From Aquilutibacter rugosus (GTDB taxonomy: Bacteria; Pseudomonadota; Gammaproteobacteria; Xanthomonadales; Xanthomonadaceae): a stretch of 64,000 nt of DNA. Below, in pieces: positions 1 to 8,280 of this stretch (its first letter is position 1; every line of letters begins with the position of its first letter). The position numbers were made by a program, and so were the translations under genes. A model generated the notes under the pieces. That model had not been told where the DNA came from. It saw only the letters and a program-made list of their open reading frames with translations, and made no database searches. The DNA lies in contig NZ_JAZHBO010000001.1 of the NCBI RefSeq assembly GCF_036541335.1, positions 186,001-250,000 on the forward strand. The letters are read 5' to 3'.

Positions 1-1
1 G

Positions 2-2617
2 ATGAATGCGATCATCAGCGATCTGGGCAAGACGTCGGAGCGCGATTCGGCCTTGATGCAGGAGATGCGGGCCAACCGTGCCGCCCTACTCGGTCAGATG
101 GGTCGCACCGCCGAGGCACTGAGCGAACTGCAATCCAACCGTGCCTGGTTTGCCGAACATAAGGGCAAGCAAAGCGAGGAATACATCACCTCCACCGCCG
201 AGGTCGCCGCTTTGCTGAACGCCACCGGTGATCCGGTCGCTGCCGAGTCGGCTGCCGCTGAGGCCGTTGCACTGGCGCGCAGCAATAAACTCGCCGACAC
301 CACCGTGACGCGACTGTGGATCAACTGGGCCACGCTGCTGACCGGCAGTGGTCGCACCGCCGACGGTATTCGCGAATTACAGTCCGTTTCCAGGTACTCC
401 GAGGAAAAACTGGGCACCGAGCATCCGTTTACCGTAGGCGCTCTGCGCAACCTGGCCACCGAACTCAACAACGCCGGCCGCTTTACCGAGGCGCAGGGCA
501 TTCTGCAGCGCACGCTCGAAATCACCCGTAAAACCGAGGGCGAGAAGAGTCCTTCGTTAACCTTTACCTTGAACAGTCTTGGTGCCGCCGCACTGGGTAG
601 CAAGGGCCCGGCCGCCGCCGTGCCATTCTATGAAATGGCGGTGCAGCACGTAAAGAACTATCCGTACACGGCTGCGCCGCATCTGTACGGCGAGGTCGCA
701 CTGAATCTGGCCATGGCCTACGAAGGCATGGGCCGCACTTCGGATACGATGGCACTACGTCGTGAAGTGCTCGACTCGGTGCGAAAATCGCTTGGCGAAC
801 AGCATGCAACCTACGCACGGGCCAGTAGTGATCTGGGCGCTTCGCTATTGGCCGCCGGTGATGCCGAGGCTGCACTGCCACTGTTGCAGACGGCGAGCGC
901 CATCAACGAAAAGGTGCAAAAACCACGGGCCAAACTGCGCATTCAGACGCAAGTGCTCGAAGGTGCCGCTCGCGTGCAGACCGGTGATGCCACCGGCTAT
1001 GCCATCGCCAAAGCTGCGATGCAGACTGCACGCGATGCCGTGCTCGAAGATCTGACGACGCCCACCCAGACGCTGCGCAATGCCGCACAGTTTGCCGGTG
1101 CATTCACGGAGTTTGCCAAGCTTGCGCTCCTGAGCGGCCACGATGACGATGCATTTGAGGCCTTGCAGCTGGCTCAGTTGAGCGACCTGGATCATGCCGG
1201 TGCGGCGCTGATGGCACGCACCACGGCCGGCAACGAGTCGCTGGCGGCGCGCCTGCGTTCGCTGCAGGATCAGAATGCGGCATTGGGCAAGCTGCGTAGC
1301 GAGCGCTCAGCCCTCCTCGCTGCATCCAAACTCACCGAGGTTGCAGCGCTCGACACGCAAGCCGAACGCATGGAGCGCGAGATTGCCGGTGCAAGTGCGG
1401 CCATCAATGCCGAGTTTCCGCAATACGGACAGCTGATTCGGCCGGCGCCCATGTCCTTGCGCGAGCTGCAGTCGCGTCTGCACGCCAGCGAATCGCTGCT
1501 GATCGTACACGCCGGCACCGCCTCCAATATCTCCATGCTGGTCGGCAAAAAACGCGTGGATCATGCCATCGGCACCATTGGTCGCAGCACCGTCGATCAG
1601 TGGGTTGCGCGGATGCGCGGCAGCATCCAGTCGGCACTGGAGCGCGATGACTTTACGGCGCCGTTTGATGCCGCCGCTGCGAATGGCATCTTTCAGGCGG
1701 TGCTTCCGCCAGCGCTGGACAAGATCGCCGCTCGCGCCGACACGTTGCATGTGCAAGCCGGCGGTTCGCTGGCATCCATTCCGTTTGCAGCCCTGCTGAC
1801 CCGCAAACCCGCAACCGATACTCTAGGTGCCGTGGCGCTGCGGAAGGCCCCCTGGCTGATCAAGCGGCAGGCCGTGCTGACGCCGGCCTCCTTGGCCCTG
1901 ATCGGCAATGAGCGGCCTGCTCGCGACGGCATGCGCTTTGCCGGCATCGGCGCACCCGCGCTGCAGGGCAAGACGCCTTTCGCTTTGGCGCTACGTGGCG
2001 TCGGTCAAGGCGGTGCGGCGGATATCGAAGTAGCCGACCTGCCGCCCTTGCCGGGTGCACAGCAGGAGCTGCAGAACCTGTCTGCAGCGTTCGGTAGCGA
2101 ACATTCCTTGCTGCTGACGGGCGCGGATGCGACCCGCTCGCGCCTGCTGCAAATCGACCTGCGTCCCTACGATGTCCTTGCGTTTGCCACGCATGGTCTA
2201 GTCAGCGGTGAATTGCGTGGTTTGACGGAACCTGGCCTCGTCATGACGCCGGTCAGCAGTCAGGCTGATAGCGGCGTGCTGACAGCATCGGATGTTGCCA
2301 CTCTGCGGCTCAACGCCGATTGGGTCATTCTGTCGGCTTGTAATACCGCTGCTGGTGATTCCACCGGAGCACCTATGTATTCGGGACTGGCGCGTGCCTT
2401 TATTTATGCGGGTGCGCGCAGTCTGCTGTTATCGCAATGGCCGGTGCGCGATGACATCGCATCACGATTGAGTCTGCAGACCGTGCAGGCCGCTCGCCGT
2501 GGCACGAACCGAGCGCAAGCCCTGCGCGCATCGCAGCTCAAGCTGATTTCAGACCCATCGGTACCCGGCGGCGCGAATCCAGCCGCCTGGGCACCCTTCG
2601 TACTGATCGGACAGTAA
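2..2617 (+). CDS. TPR-repeat CHAT-domain protein (5' partial)
   Basis: The reading frame is open to the window edge, so the N-terminus is probably missing. About 870 residues are visible. Roughly residues 1-380 are helical tetratricopeptide-type repeats, with NAGRFTEAQGILQRTLEI as a typical unit. A coiled linker follows at about 410-460. The C-terminal third is a CHAT domain, a caspase-like clan CD cysteine peptidase fold. The expected catalytic pair is present: His731 in FATHGLVSGE and Cys780 in ILSACNTAAGD, followed by the usual GLARAFIYAGA and SQWPV blocks. TPR-CHAT proteins are thought to cleave a bound partner protein, but no substrate is evident here. The next gene, a secreted prolyl oligopeptidase, is convergent with a 7-base gap. 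The domain call is firm and the function is open. Confidence 0.85.
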   Translation: MNAIISDLGKTSERDSALMQEMRANRAALLGQMGRTAEALSELQSNRAWFAEHKGKQSEEYITSTAEVAALLNATGDPVAAESAAAEAVALARSNKLADTTVTRLWINWATLLTGSGRTADGIRELQSVSRYSEEKLGTEHPFTVGALRNLATELNNAGRFTEAQGILQRTLEITRKTEGEKSPSLTFTLNSLGAAALGSKGPAAAVPFYEMAVQHVKNYPYTAAPHLYGEVALNLAMAYEGMGRTSDTMALRREVLDSVRKSLGEQHATYARASSDLGASLLAAGDAEAALPLLQTASAINEKVQKPRAKLRIQTQVLEGAARVQTGDATGYAIAKAAMQTARDAVLEDLTTPTQTLRNAAQFAGAFTEFAKLALLSGHDDDAFEALQLAQLSDLDHAGAALMARTTAGNESLAARLRSLQDQNAALGKLRSERSALLAASKLTEVAALDTQAERMEREIAGASAAINAEFPQYGQLIRPAPMSLRELQSRLHASESLLIVHAGTASNISMLVGKKRVDHAIGTIGRSTVDQWVARMRGSIQSALERDDFTAPFDAAAANGIFQAVLPPALDKIAARADTLHVQAGGSLASIPFAALLTRKPATDTLGAVALRKAPWLIKRQAVLTPASLALIGNERPARDGMRFAGIGAPALQGKTPFALALRGVGQGGAADIEVADLPPLPGAQQELQNLSAAFGSEHSLLLTGADATRSRLLQIDLRPYDVLAFATHGLVSGELRGLTEPGLVMTPVSSQADSGVLTASDVATLRLNADWVILSACNTAAGDSTGAPMYSGLARAFIYAGARSLLLSQWPVRDDIASRLSLQTVQAARRGTNRAQALRASQLKLISDPSVPGGANPAAWAPFVLIGQ

Positions 2618-2624
2618 GCGCGGC

Positions 2625-4781
2625 TTACTTAGACAACTCGTTCCACAGGAAGGTGTACGACAACGCCCACATGTGCGCGGCCTGCGCATTGTTGGCTGCG
2701 CCGCCGTGGCCGCCTTCGATGTTCTCGTAGTAGTACGCTGTCTTACCTGCCTCCAGCATCTTGGCCATCATCTTACGTGCGTGTGCGGGATGCACGCGGT
2801 CGTCACGCGTCGAGGTCGTGAACAAAGTCGGCGGGTATTGGCGCTTGGCATCGAACAGGTGATACGGCGAGAAGGTCCTGATGAATTCCCAGTCCTTGGT
2901 CTGCGGATCGCCGTACTCGGCCATCCAGCTGTTACCTGCCAGCAGTTGGCTGTAGCGGTACATGTCCAGCAGCGGCACTTGAATCACGATGGCGCCGAAC
3001 AGCTCCGGATACTGCGTCAGCATGTTGCCGGTCAGCAGGCCCCCATTGGAGCCGCCCATCGCACCCAGGTGCTCCGACGAGGTCACACCGGTCAACACCA
3101 GATGCTTGGCGACCGAGGAGAAATCCTCGTAGACCTTATGGCGATTTTGCTTGATGACCGACTGGTGCCAGTTCGGACCGTATTCGCCGCCGCCGCGGAT
3201 ATTGGCCAGCACAAACACGCCGCCCTTATCCAGCCAGGCCATGCCGCGCGTACCGGAATATGCCGGCAGCATCGGCACTTCGAAACCGCCGTAGCCGTAC
3301 AGCAGCGTCGGATTCTTGCTGTCGAGCTTGGTGTCCTTGTGCATCACAATGAAGTACGGAATCTTGGTGCCATCGTTGCTGGTGGCAAATTCCTGCTTGA
3401 CCTGGTAGTTGCTGCCATCCCAGAACATCGGATTGGATTTCAGTGCGATAGGCAAGCTGCCGACATCCAGCCACGACAAGGTGGTCGGGCTCAGGAAATC
3501 GGTGCTCGTCATCCACAGGGCATCGGACTCCAATGCATCAACAGCACTGACGGAGACATCACCGATGGCCGGGATACCCGGCTGATCGACTTGCTGCCAG
3601 TCGCTTTGACCTGCCGGCGGGATCTTCAGCACCGTCAGGCGCGATTTCACATCTTGCAGCGTACCCAGCACCAGATAGTTGCGCGTTGCCGTAAAGCTCT
3701 GCAGCGCCGTCTGCGCGTCGGGCGTGAACAGCACCTTGAACTCGCGCTTGCCGGCCTTGAACTGATCGTAGTTCGCAGCGATCAGCGAGCCGGCGGGATA
3801 TACCGTCGTGCCAACCTTGTAATCCTCGCGCGGTTTGATCAGCAACCAGTCCCGCACCACTGATTTTTCAGCGCTGTCGGGGGCCTCGACCTTGACCAAC
3901 TTGCCGGCCTTGGTCAGCTCAAACAGTTCGATGCTGTAGAAATCCGGCACGCGGTACACAAAATTACGCTCATATCCCGGCGTGAAATCGTGCGTGGCGC
4001 CTGCGGTCATGTCTTTGGCACCGGCTTCGTACACCGTCTTGGCCGCGTTCAGGGGCGTGCCGCGCTTCCAGATTTTGACGATGCGCGGATAACCCGACGG
4101 ACTCATCGAACCCGGACCAAAGTCCGTACTGACGAAGACCGTGTCGGCGTCCATATAGGTCATGCTGCCCTTGGCCTCGGGCAAGCGGAAACCATCCTTG
4201 ATAAAGGTGCGCGTGTTCAGATCGAACTCACGGATTTCGACGGCATCGGCACCGCCGCGCGAGAGTTCCACCAGGCAGCGGTTATAAGGCGGCGGACAAT
4301 CGGCACCCTTATAGACCCAATTGACGTTTTCTGCCTTACCCAGCGCATCGAGATCGAGCACCGTTTCCCACTTGGGTTCGGACTTGCGGAACTCCTCTAG
4401 CGTGGTTCGCCGCCACAGACCGCGCGGATTGGTCTCATCCTTCCACAGGTTGTAGTAGAACTCGCCGATCTTGCCGACACCCGGAATCTTGGCCTTGGAA
4501 TCGAGCTGGGCCAGAATGTCGGCCTCGAGCTTTTTGAATTCGGCGGTGGATGTCAGCGACTCAACCGACTTGTTGCGCTCACGGACCCACGCCAGCTGGC
4601 GTTCGCCTTCGACATCTTCGAGCCAGAGATACGGATCGGCGGGTACGTTGCTGTTCATGGATTTTGTCGAAGAAGTCTTCACTTTGGATGCGGATTTAGG
4701 ATTGGCGGCAAAGGCCGTTGCAGTCAGCAACGACGATGCGAGAGCCAAGGTACCTAGGGTCTGCCAGCGCGATACGGTCAT
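2625..4781 (-). CDS. Secreted prolyl oligopeptidase family serine peptidase (S9)
   Basis: The 718-residue protein starts with a clear Sec signal peptide (hydrophobic LALASSLLTATAFAA). The N-terminal PYLWLEDVEGE block is typical of S9A prolyl oligopeptidases. A seven-bladed propeller region runs to about residue 430, followed by an alpha/beta hydrolase domain. The nucleophile is Ser578 in GGSNGG. The acid is likely the Asp of TRDDRVHP and the base the His of EGGHGG. Full length and all triad residues are present, so it should be active in the periplasm against short proline-containing peptides. Nothing in the context points to a specific substrate. The 50 bases to the downstream WYL-regulator stop give no sign of an operon. 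Confidence 0.92.
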   Translation of the reverse strand: MTVSRWQTLGTLALASSLLTATAFAANPKSASKVKTSSTKSMNSNVPADPYLWLEDVEGERQLAWVRERNKSVESLTSTAEFKKLEADILAQLDSKAKIPGVGKIGEFYYNLWKDETNPRGLWRRTTLEEFRKSEPKWETVLDLDALGKAENVNWVYKGADCPPPYNRCLVELSRGGADAVEIREFDLNTRTFIKDGFRLPEAKGSMTYMDADTVFVSTDFGPGSMSPSGYPRIVKIWKRGTPLNAAKTVYEAGAKDMTAGATHDFTPGYERNFVYRVPDFYSIELFELTKAGKLVKVEAPDSAEKSVVRDWLLIKPREDYKVGTTVYPAGSLIAANYDQFKAGKREFKVLFTPDAQTALQSFTATRNYLVLGTLQDVKSRLTVLKIPPAGQSDWQQVDQPGIPAIGDVSVSAVDALESDALWMTSTDFLSPTTLSWLDVGSLPIALKSNPMFWDGSNYQVKQEFATSNDGTKIPYFIVMHKDTKLDSKNPTLLYGYGGFEVPMLPAYSGTRGMAWLDKGGVFVLANIRGGGEYGPNWHQSVIKQNRHKVYEDFSSVAKHLVLTGVTSSEHLGAMGGSNGGLLTGNMLTQYPELFGAIVIQVPLLDMYRYSQLLAGNSWMAEYGDPQTKDWEFIRTFSPYHLFDAKRQYPPTLFTTSTRDDRVHPAHARKMMAKMLEAGKTAYYYENIEGGHGGAANNAQAAHMWALSYTFLWNELSK

Positions 4782-4832
4782 TCGGTAGATTCACTCTGTT
4801 CAATGTCAATAAGATGAGACCGCACGCAGCAG

Positions 4833-5798
4833 TCAGGATTCGTACTTGTTTAGCGCCAGCATCAAGGTGGCACGGGCCTGCTCGCGCAGTTTGATGGGCG
4901 CGATGACCTCGGCACCCTCGCCGAACTGCAGCACGTCCATCAGCAATTCGCTGCTGTTGCTGTAGGGAACGCGCAGTTCAAAACGGCCGTCGGGCAAAAA
5001 GCGGGCCTGCTGATCGGGGTGCCAGACCTGGTCGGCAACCCAGCGCGCCATCTTTTGCGAGAAGACAATGGTGGCAATGTTGCGGCCATCGCCACTGAAG
5101 ATGCCGTAGCCGCCCTCAGTTTCGCGGGCGAGCTCCTCGTCACTCATGTCGGCAGCGCGTTCGTCACGTAGCGTGGGCTTGCTGATGCAATCGAGCGAGA
5201 AGCGACGGAACTGGCGCTTGGTCTCGTCGATTGCATCGAGATACCAGGTGTCGCGGTAATAGGTCAGCAGTTGCGGTGACACCACGCGATGGGTCCGTTC
5301 GCCGGTGGTGCGTGCCCGGTAATCGAACTCGATGCGCGTCCGCTGCAGCACTGCCGTGGCGATCACGCGAAAGACTTCGTCAGGGATATTGCGGATCTGG
5401 TGCGGCAACATGCGTAGGCGCTCGAGCGCGGGACGCCGTTTACCGCCGACCGTTTTCTCGAACATGGTGTTGACGCGCTTTTCTAACGGGGCCAGCAGAT
5501 CGCGCAGACCGCCTTGCGTGCGGGCCGCCATGGCCTGCACGGCCAGCAACGCATTGAGCTCGTCGGGCGTCAGCCACATGCCGGGCAATTCAAACCGATC
5601 ATCCTGCTGATGGTCGTACCAGACGCCATCATCACCCGTCTCGACCGGGGCTTGCAGGTAATCGCGCAGATAGTTGATATCGCGATAGACAGTTGCGCGC
5701 GAGGTCTCGAGTCGATCCATCAGTTCCTGCACACCAATCGGCGTGCGACGACCCGCCAGGATCTTGTGCAGTTTGATGACGCGTTCTGTCTTGTCCAA
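4833..5798 (-). CDS. YafY/DeoR-type HTH-WYL transcriptional regulator
   Basis: The 321-residue cytoplasmic protein has an N-terminal HTH_11 winged helix (about residues 5-60, with LETSRATVYRDINYLRD as recognition helix). A WYL domain lies at about 140-220 (RTRIEFDYRARTTGERTHRVVSP and YRDTWYLDAID), followed by a C-terminal WCX-type extension. The start codon appears to be TTG at 5798, chosen because a strong Shine-Dalgarno GGAGG lies just upstream and translation from it gives the standard N-terminus. WYL domains bind small or nucleic-acid ligands, and many such regulators respond to DNA damage or phage. No target gene is obvious here. It lies 36 bases downstream of hemC on the same strand and could be cotranscribed. 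Confidence 0.88.
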   Translation of the reverse strand: MDKTERVIKLHKILAGRRTPIGVQELMDRLETSRATVYRDINYLRDYLQAPVETGDDGVWYDHQQDDRFELPGMWLTPDELNALLAVQAMAARTQGGLRDLLAPLEKRVNTMFEKTVGGKRRPALERLRMLPHQIRNIPDEVFRVIATAVLQRTRIEFDYRARTTGERTHRVVSPQLLTYYRDTWYLDAIDETKRQFRRFSLDCISKPTLRDERAADMSDEELARETEGGYGIFSGDGRNIATIVFSQKMARWVADQVWHPDQQARFLPDGRFELRVPYSNSSELLMDVLQFGEGAEVIAPIKLREQARATLMLALNKYES

Positions 5799-5834
5799 AT
5801 CGGCCTCCGCTCGGCCGTGAACTGGCCGCCTCGC

Positions 5835-6767
5835 CTAGTCTAGCAAAGCGGCACCGAGCAACTCGGCCGCACCGCCTTCGAGCAGTTGATTGGCCACAAA
5901 CCGGCCCAAATCCTCGGGTGAGTGATCGTCAGTCAGAAGCATTTCGGCCTCGGCGCGGACCAGACGGCCGGTCACCACATCGCCCACGGCGCCTTGCAGA
6001 TGCAGACGGTCGCCATGGAGTGTGGCCAAGGCGGAGACCGGGACGTGACAGCTACCGTGCAATGCGCGGTTCATGGCACGCTCGGCGCTCACGCGGGTCC
6101 AGGTTGCCGCATCGTTCAAGGCGCGGCACAGTCGCAGGCTCTCGGCATCGGCAGCAAAGCATTCAATGGCGATGGCACCCTGGGCCGGCGCGGGCAACCA
6201 GTGCGGTGCCTGCAAGCGCGTGCGGATTCGGGCGTCAAAGCCCAGACGCTTCAAGCCGGCCGCGGCCAGAATAATGGCGTCGTACTCACCCGCATCCAAC
6301 TTGGCCAGACGCGTATTGACGTTGCCGCGCAGATCGCGAATCTCGAGATCGGGGCGCAATGCACGTAACTGCGCTTGCCGGCGCAGCGACGAAGTCCCGA
6401 CGATTGCACCGGTTGGCAGTGACTCCAGGTCTGCCGCGACATTGCTGACCAGGGCATCGGACTCGTCCTCGCGTGGCAGGACGGCCGCCAGGGTAAAGCC
6501 CGGTTCCAGCTCCATCGGCACATCTTTGAGCGAATGGACAGCCAAATTGGCCTCACCGCGCTCCATGGCCAGCTCCAGCTCTTTTAGGAACAGACCCTTG
6601 CCACCGATTGCTGCCAGGGAGCGGTCCAGAACCTCATCGCCACGGGTGCTCAGCGGCACCAGTTCAATTTCGACACCGGGATGGGCCGCCTTAAGTTGGG
6701 CGGCCACGTATTCGGTTTGCCAGAGGGCCAGAGGACTCTTTCGGGTAGCAATTTTCAGCACGGTCAT
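5835..6767 (-). CDS. hemC: Hydroxymethylbilane synthase (porphobilinogen deaminase)
   Basis: HemC joins four porphobilinogen molecules into hydroxymethylbilane in tetrapyrrole biosynthesis. From the ATG at 6767 the protein has 310 residues, the normal size. Signatures include ATRKSPLALWQ, the catalytic Asp82 in HSLKDVP, the substrate-binding SSLRRQAQ and RGNVNTRL blocks, and the dipyrromethane-anchoring Cys240 in LHGSCHVP. An earlier in-frame ATG at 6785 overlaps the stop of the LytTR gene (TAAATG arrangement) but lacks a ribosome-binding site. The 6767 start has GGCGGA about ten bases upstream and gives the conventional N-terminus. The gene follows the regulator directly, as algR-hemC does in Pseudomonas and Xanthomonas, and the two are probably cotranscribed. 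hemD is not next to it. Confidence 0.96.
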   Translation of the reverse strand: MTVLKIATRKSPLALWQTEYVAAQLKAAHPGVEIELVPLSTRGDEVLDRSLAAIGGKGLFLKELELAMERGEANLAVHSLKDVPMELEPGFTLAAVLPREDESDALVSNVAADLESLPTGAIVGTSSLRRQAQLRALRPDLEIRDLRGNVNTRLAKLDAGEYDAIILAAAGLKRLGFDARIRTRLQAPHWLPAPAQGAIAIECFAADAESLRLCRALNDAATWTRVSAERAMNRALHGSCHVPVSALATLHGDRLHLQGAVGDVVTGRLVRAEAEMLLTDDHSPEDLGRFVANQLLEGGAAELLGAALLD

Positions 6768-6774
6768 GCGTTTA

Positions 6775-7521
6775 TTATCCGCCATTTAGGCGGTCGAGCA
6801 GAAGGCGACGCAGCGGCGCCACGTGGCGTCGGCTGACCGGCATCTCCTGCCCGTCGTGCAAGATAACGGTGTGGCGATGCCTTCCGCTGGAACGTAGGGA
6901 GCGAATCGCCTGCCGCGCGACCAGACCGTTGCGATGCACCCGGACGAAATGATGCGCCCCAAAGCGCTCCTCGAGCCGCCACAGGGGTTCGTCAATCAGA
7001 TCCTCGCCGTGCCGATGCACTGCGGTGACGTACTTGTCCTCGGCGCGGAAACAGCGAATCTCCCGAATCGGAATGATCTTGAGCTCGCCATGCAGACGCG
7101 AGGCGACAAATTCGAAGGGACTCTCGGTTTCAGCGACCCGCAGACGCTCCGTGCGCAGACCCGCTGACAGATGTGCCGCCTTGTCGAGGGCCTGCTCGAG
7201 GCGCTCGTATTCCAAGGGGCGGACCAGAAAATCGACGGCACCGGCATCAAGCGCGGCGCAGGCATCGGACGCTTTACTGCCGATCACCACCACCGCCGTA
7301 CGTTCGCTCCAGTCGCCAATGCGCCGGCACAGCTCCAGACCACGGCCGTGACCGATCTGCAGATCGAGCAGCACCACCTCGGGCTTTAACTGCTGGAAGG
7401 CACCAAAGGCACCCCGTAACTCCGAGGTCTGGTGAATCTCCGCATCCACCCGTTCTGAACGCAGGCGCGACACCCAGTGACGGCACAGCCGCAAATCGGA
7501 CTCGATAATCAGCACTTTCAT
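6775..7521 (-). CDS. LytTR-family (AlgR-like) response regulator with altered receiver
   Basis: From the ATG at 7521 (Shine-Dalgarno AAAGGGG) the protein has 248 residues. It has a CheY-like receiver (about 1-115) and a LytTR DNA-binding domain (about 145-245; IREIRCFRAEDKYVTAVH and FVRVHRNGLVARQAI). The phosphoacceptor Asp53 in VLLDLQ is present. The acidic pair that binds Mg2+ is reduced to Glu7-Ser8, and the invariant lysine is Arg101 (FLVRPLEY). The position next to hemC and the esterase matches the algR locus, but the expected algZ-type histidine kinase gene is absent between this gene and the esterase. It may work without phosphorylation or with a distant kinase. A longer version from 7557 would start inside a hairpin and looks less likely. 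Confidence 0.88.
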   Translation of the reverse strand: MKVLIIESDLRLCRHWVSRLRSERVDAEIHQTSELRGAFGAFQQLKPEVVLLDLQIGHGRGLELCRRIGDWSERTAVVVIGSKASDACAALDAGAVDFLVRPLEYERLEQALDKAAHLSAGLRTERLRVAETESPFEFVASRLHGELKIIPIREIRCFRAEDKYVTAVHRHGEDLIDEPLWRLEERFGAHHFVRVHRNGLVARQAIRSLRSSGRHRHTVILHDGQEMPVSRRHVAPLRRLLLDRLNGG

Positions 7522-7522
7522 T

Positions 7523-7557
7523 TTGGATTCCCCTTTGGTCATGGATGAGGAATCCAA
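7523..7557 (-). promoter_or_regulatory. Hairpin overlapping the ribosome-binding site of the LytTR gene
   Basis: A perfect 9-base inverted repeat (TTGGATTCC at 7523-7531, GGAATCCAA at 7549-7557) ends one base before the ATG triplet of the LytTR gene. On the minus-strand mRNA the 3' arm contains part of the GGGGAA Shine-Dalgarno region. Folding could hide the ribosome-binding site, giving translational or thermosensitive control. It could instead be a protein-binding dyad. Function is inferred; only the repeat is directly seen. Confidence 0.5.
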
Positions 7558-7596
7558 GGTGCGCCCGATGCGCGGGCGGGCCTATCGGCGATCGGA

Positions 7597-8280
7597 TTAG
7601 CTCGCCGTCAGAATCGCGCCTAACCAGCGCTGAAGATCCGTAACCTCTTGCTGGGCTAACTGGTGCTGCAAACCCGGGTAGGCATGCCACTGCACATTGA
7701 ACCCGACCGACTCGAGCAGTTGGTAAGACTGCATGCCTGCCTGCACCGGCACCACCGGATCCTGCATGCCATGGGCCATGAAGATCTTGGTGGCCGGACT
7801 GCGACCGCTGTTGCGGTACTGCTCGGTCGTCGCCGTCGGTGCCGGCAGATAAGTGGATAAGGCAATCACGTGCGGAACTGCATGACGGGACTGCAGCGCC
7901 ATCGTCAGGGCAATGGCGCCACCTTGCGAGAAGCCCGCCAGCAACACGTTCTCGGGTGCAAATCCGGCGGCGATCTCTGCATCGATCAGGGCATCAATCT
8001 GCGCCACCGACGCGTAAACGCCTTCGAGATCGGCGCGCTGCTCGAGGTCCATTTCGCGGATGTCGTACCAGGCCCGCATCGAATAGCCGTTATTGATCGT
8101 AATCGGTCGCACGGGTGCATGCGGGAACACGAATTTCAGATCGGGCCAATCCGGCGCCACCAGTTCGGGAACCAGCGGTGCGAAATCAAAGCCGTCGGCA
8201 CCCAGGCCATGCAGCCAGATGACGACATAGCGCGGTGCGGGACCGGTGGTGACGACGTGGGTTTCGAGCAATTGCGACAT
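7597..8280 (-). CDS. Carboxylesterase / phospholipase of the Abhydrolase_2 family (EstB-like)
   Basis: The 227-residue protein has the complete alpha/beta hydrolase set of the EstB/YpfH acyl-protein thioesterase family. The oxyanion block is WLHGLGADG. The nucleophile is Ser118 in GFSQGG, the acid Asp174 in GMQDPVVP, and the base His206 in PGLQHQL. There is no signal peptide, so it is probably a cytoplasmic esterase of short acyl esters or lysophospholipids. The start ATG overlaps the stop of the TonB receptor gene by one base (TAATG), implying translational coupling with that gene. Esterase beside LytTR regulator and hemC is the arrangement of the algR locus in xanthomonads, here without the kinase gene. 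Confidence 0.93.
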   Translation of the reverse strand: MSQLLETHVVTTGPAPRYVVIWLHGLGADGFDFAPLVPELVAPDWPDLKFVFPHAPVRPITINNGYSMRAWYDIREMDLEQRADLEGVYASVAQIDALIDAEIAAGFAPENVLLAGFSQGGAIALTMALQSRHAVPHVIALSTYLPAPTATTEQYRNSGRSPATKIFMAHGMQDPVVPVQAGMQSYQLLESVGFNVQWHAYPGLQHQLAQQEVTDLQRWLGAILTAS

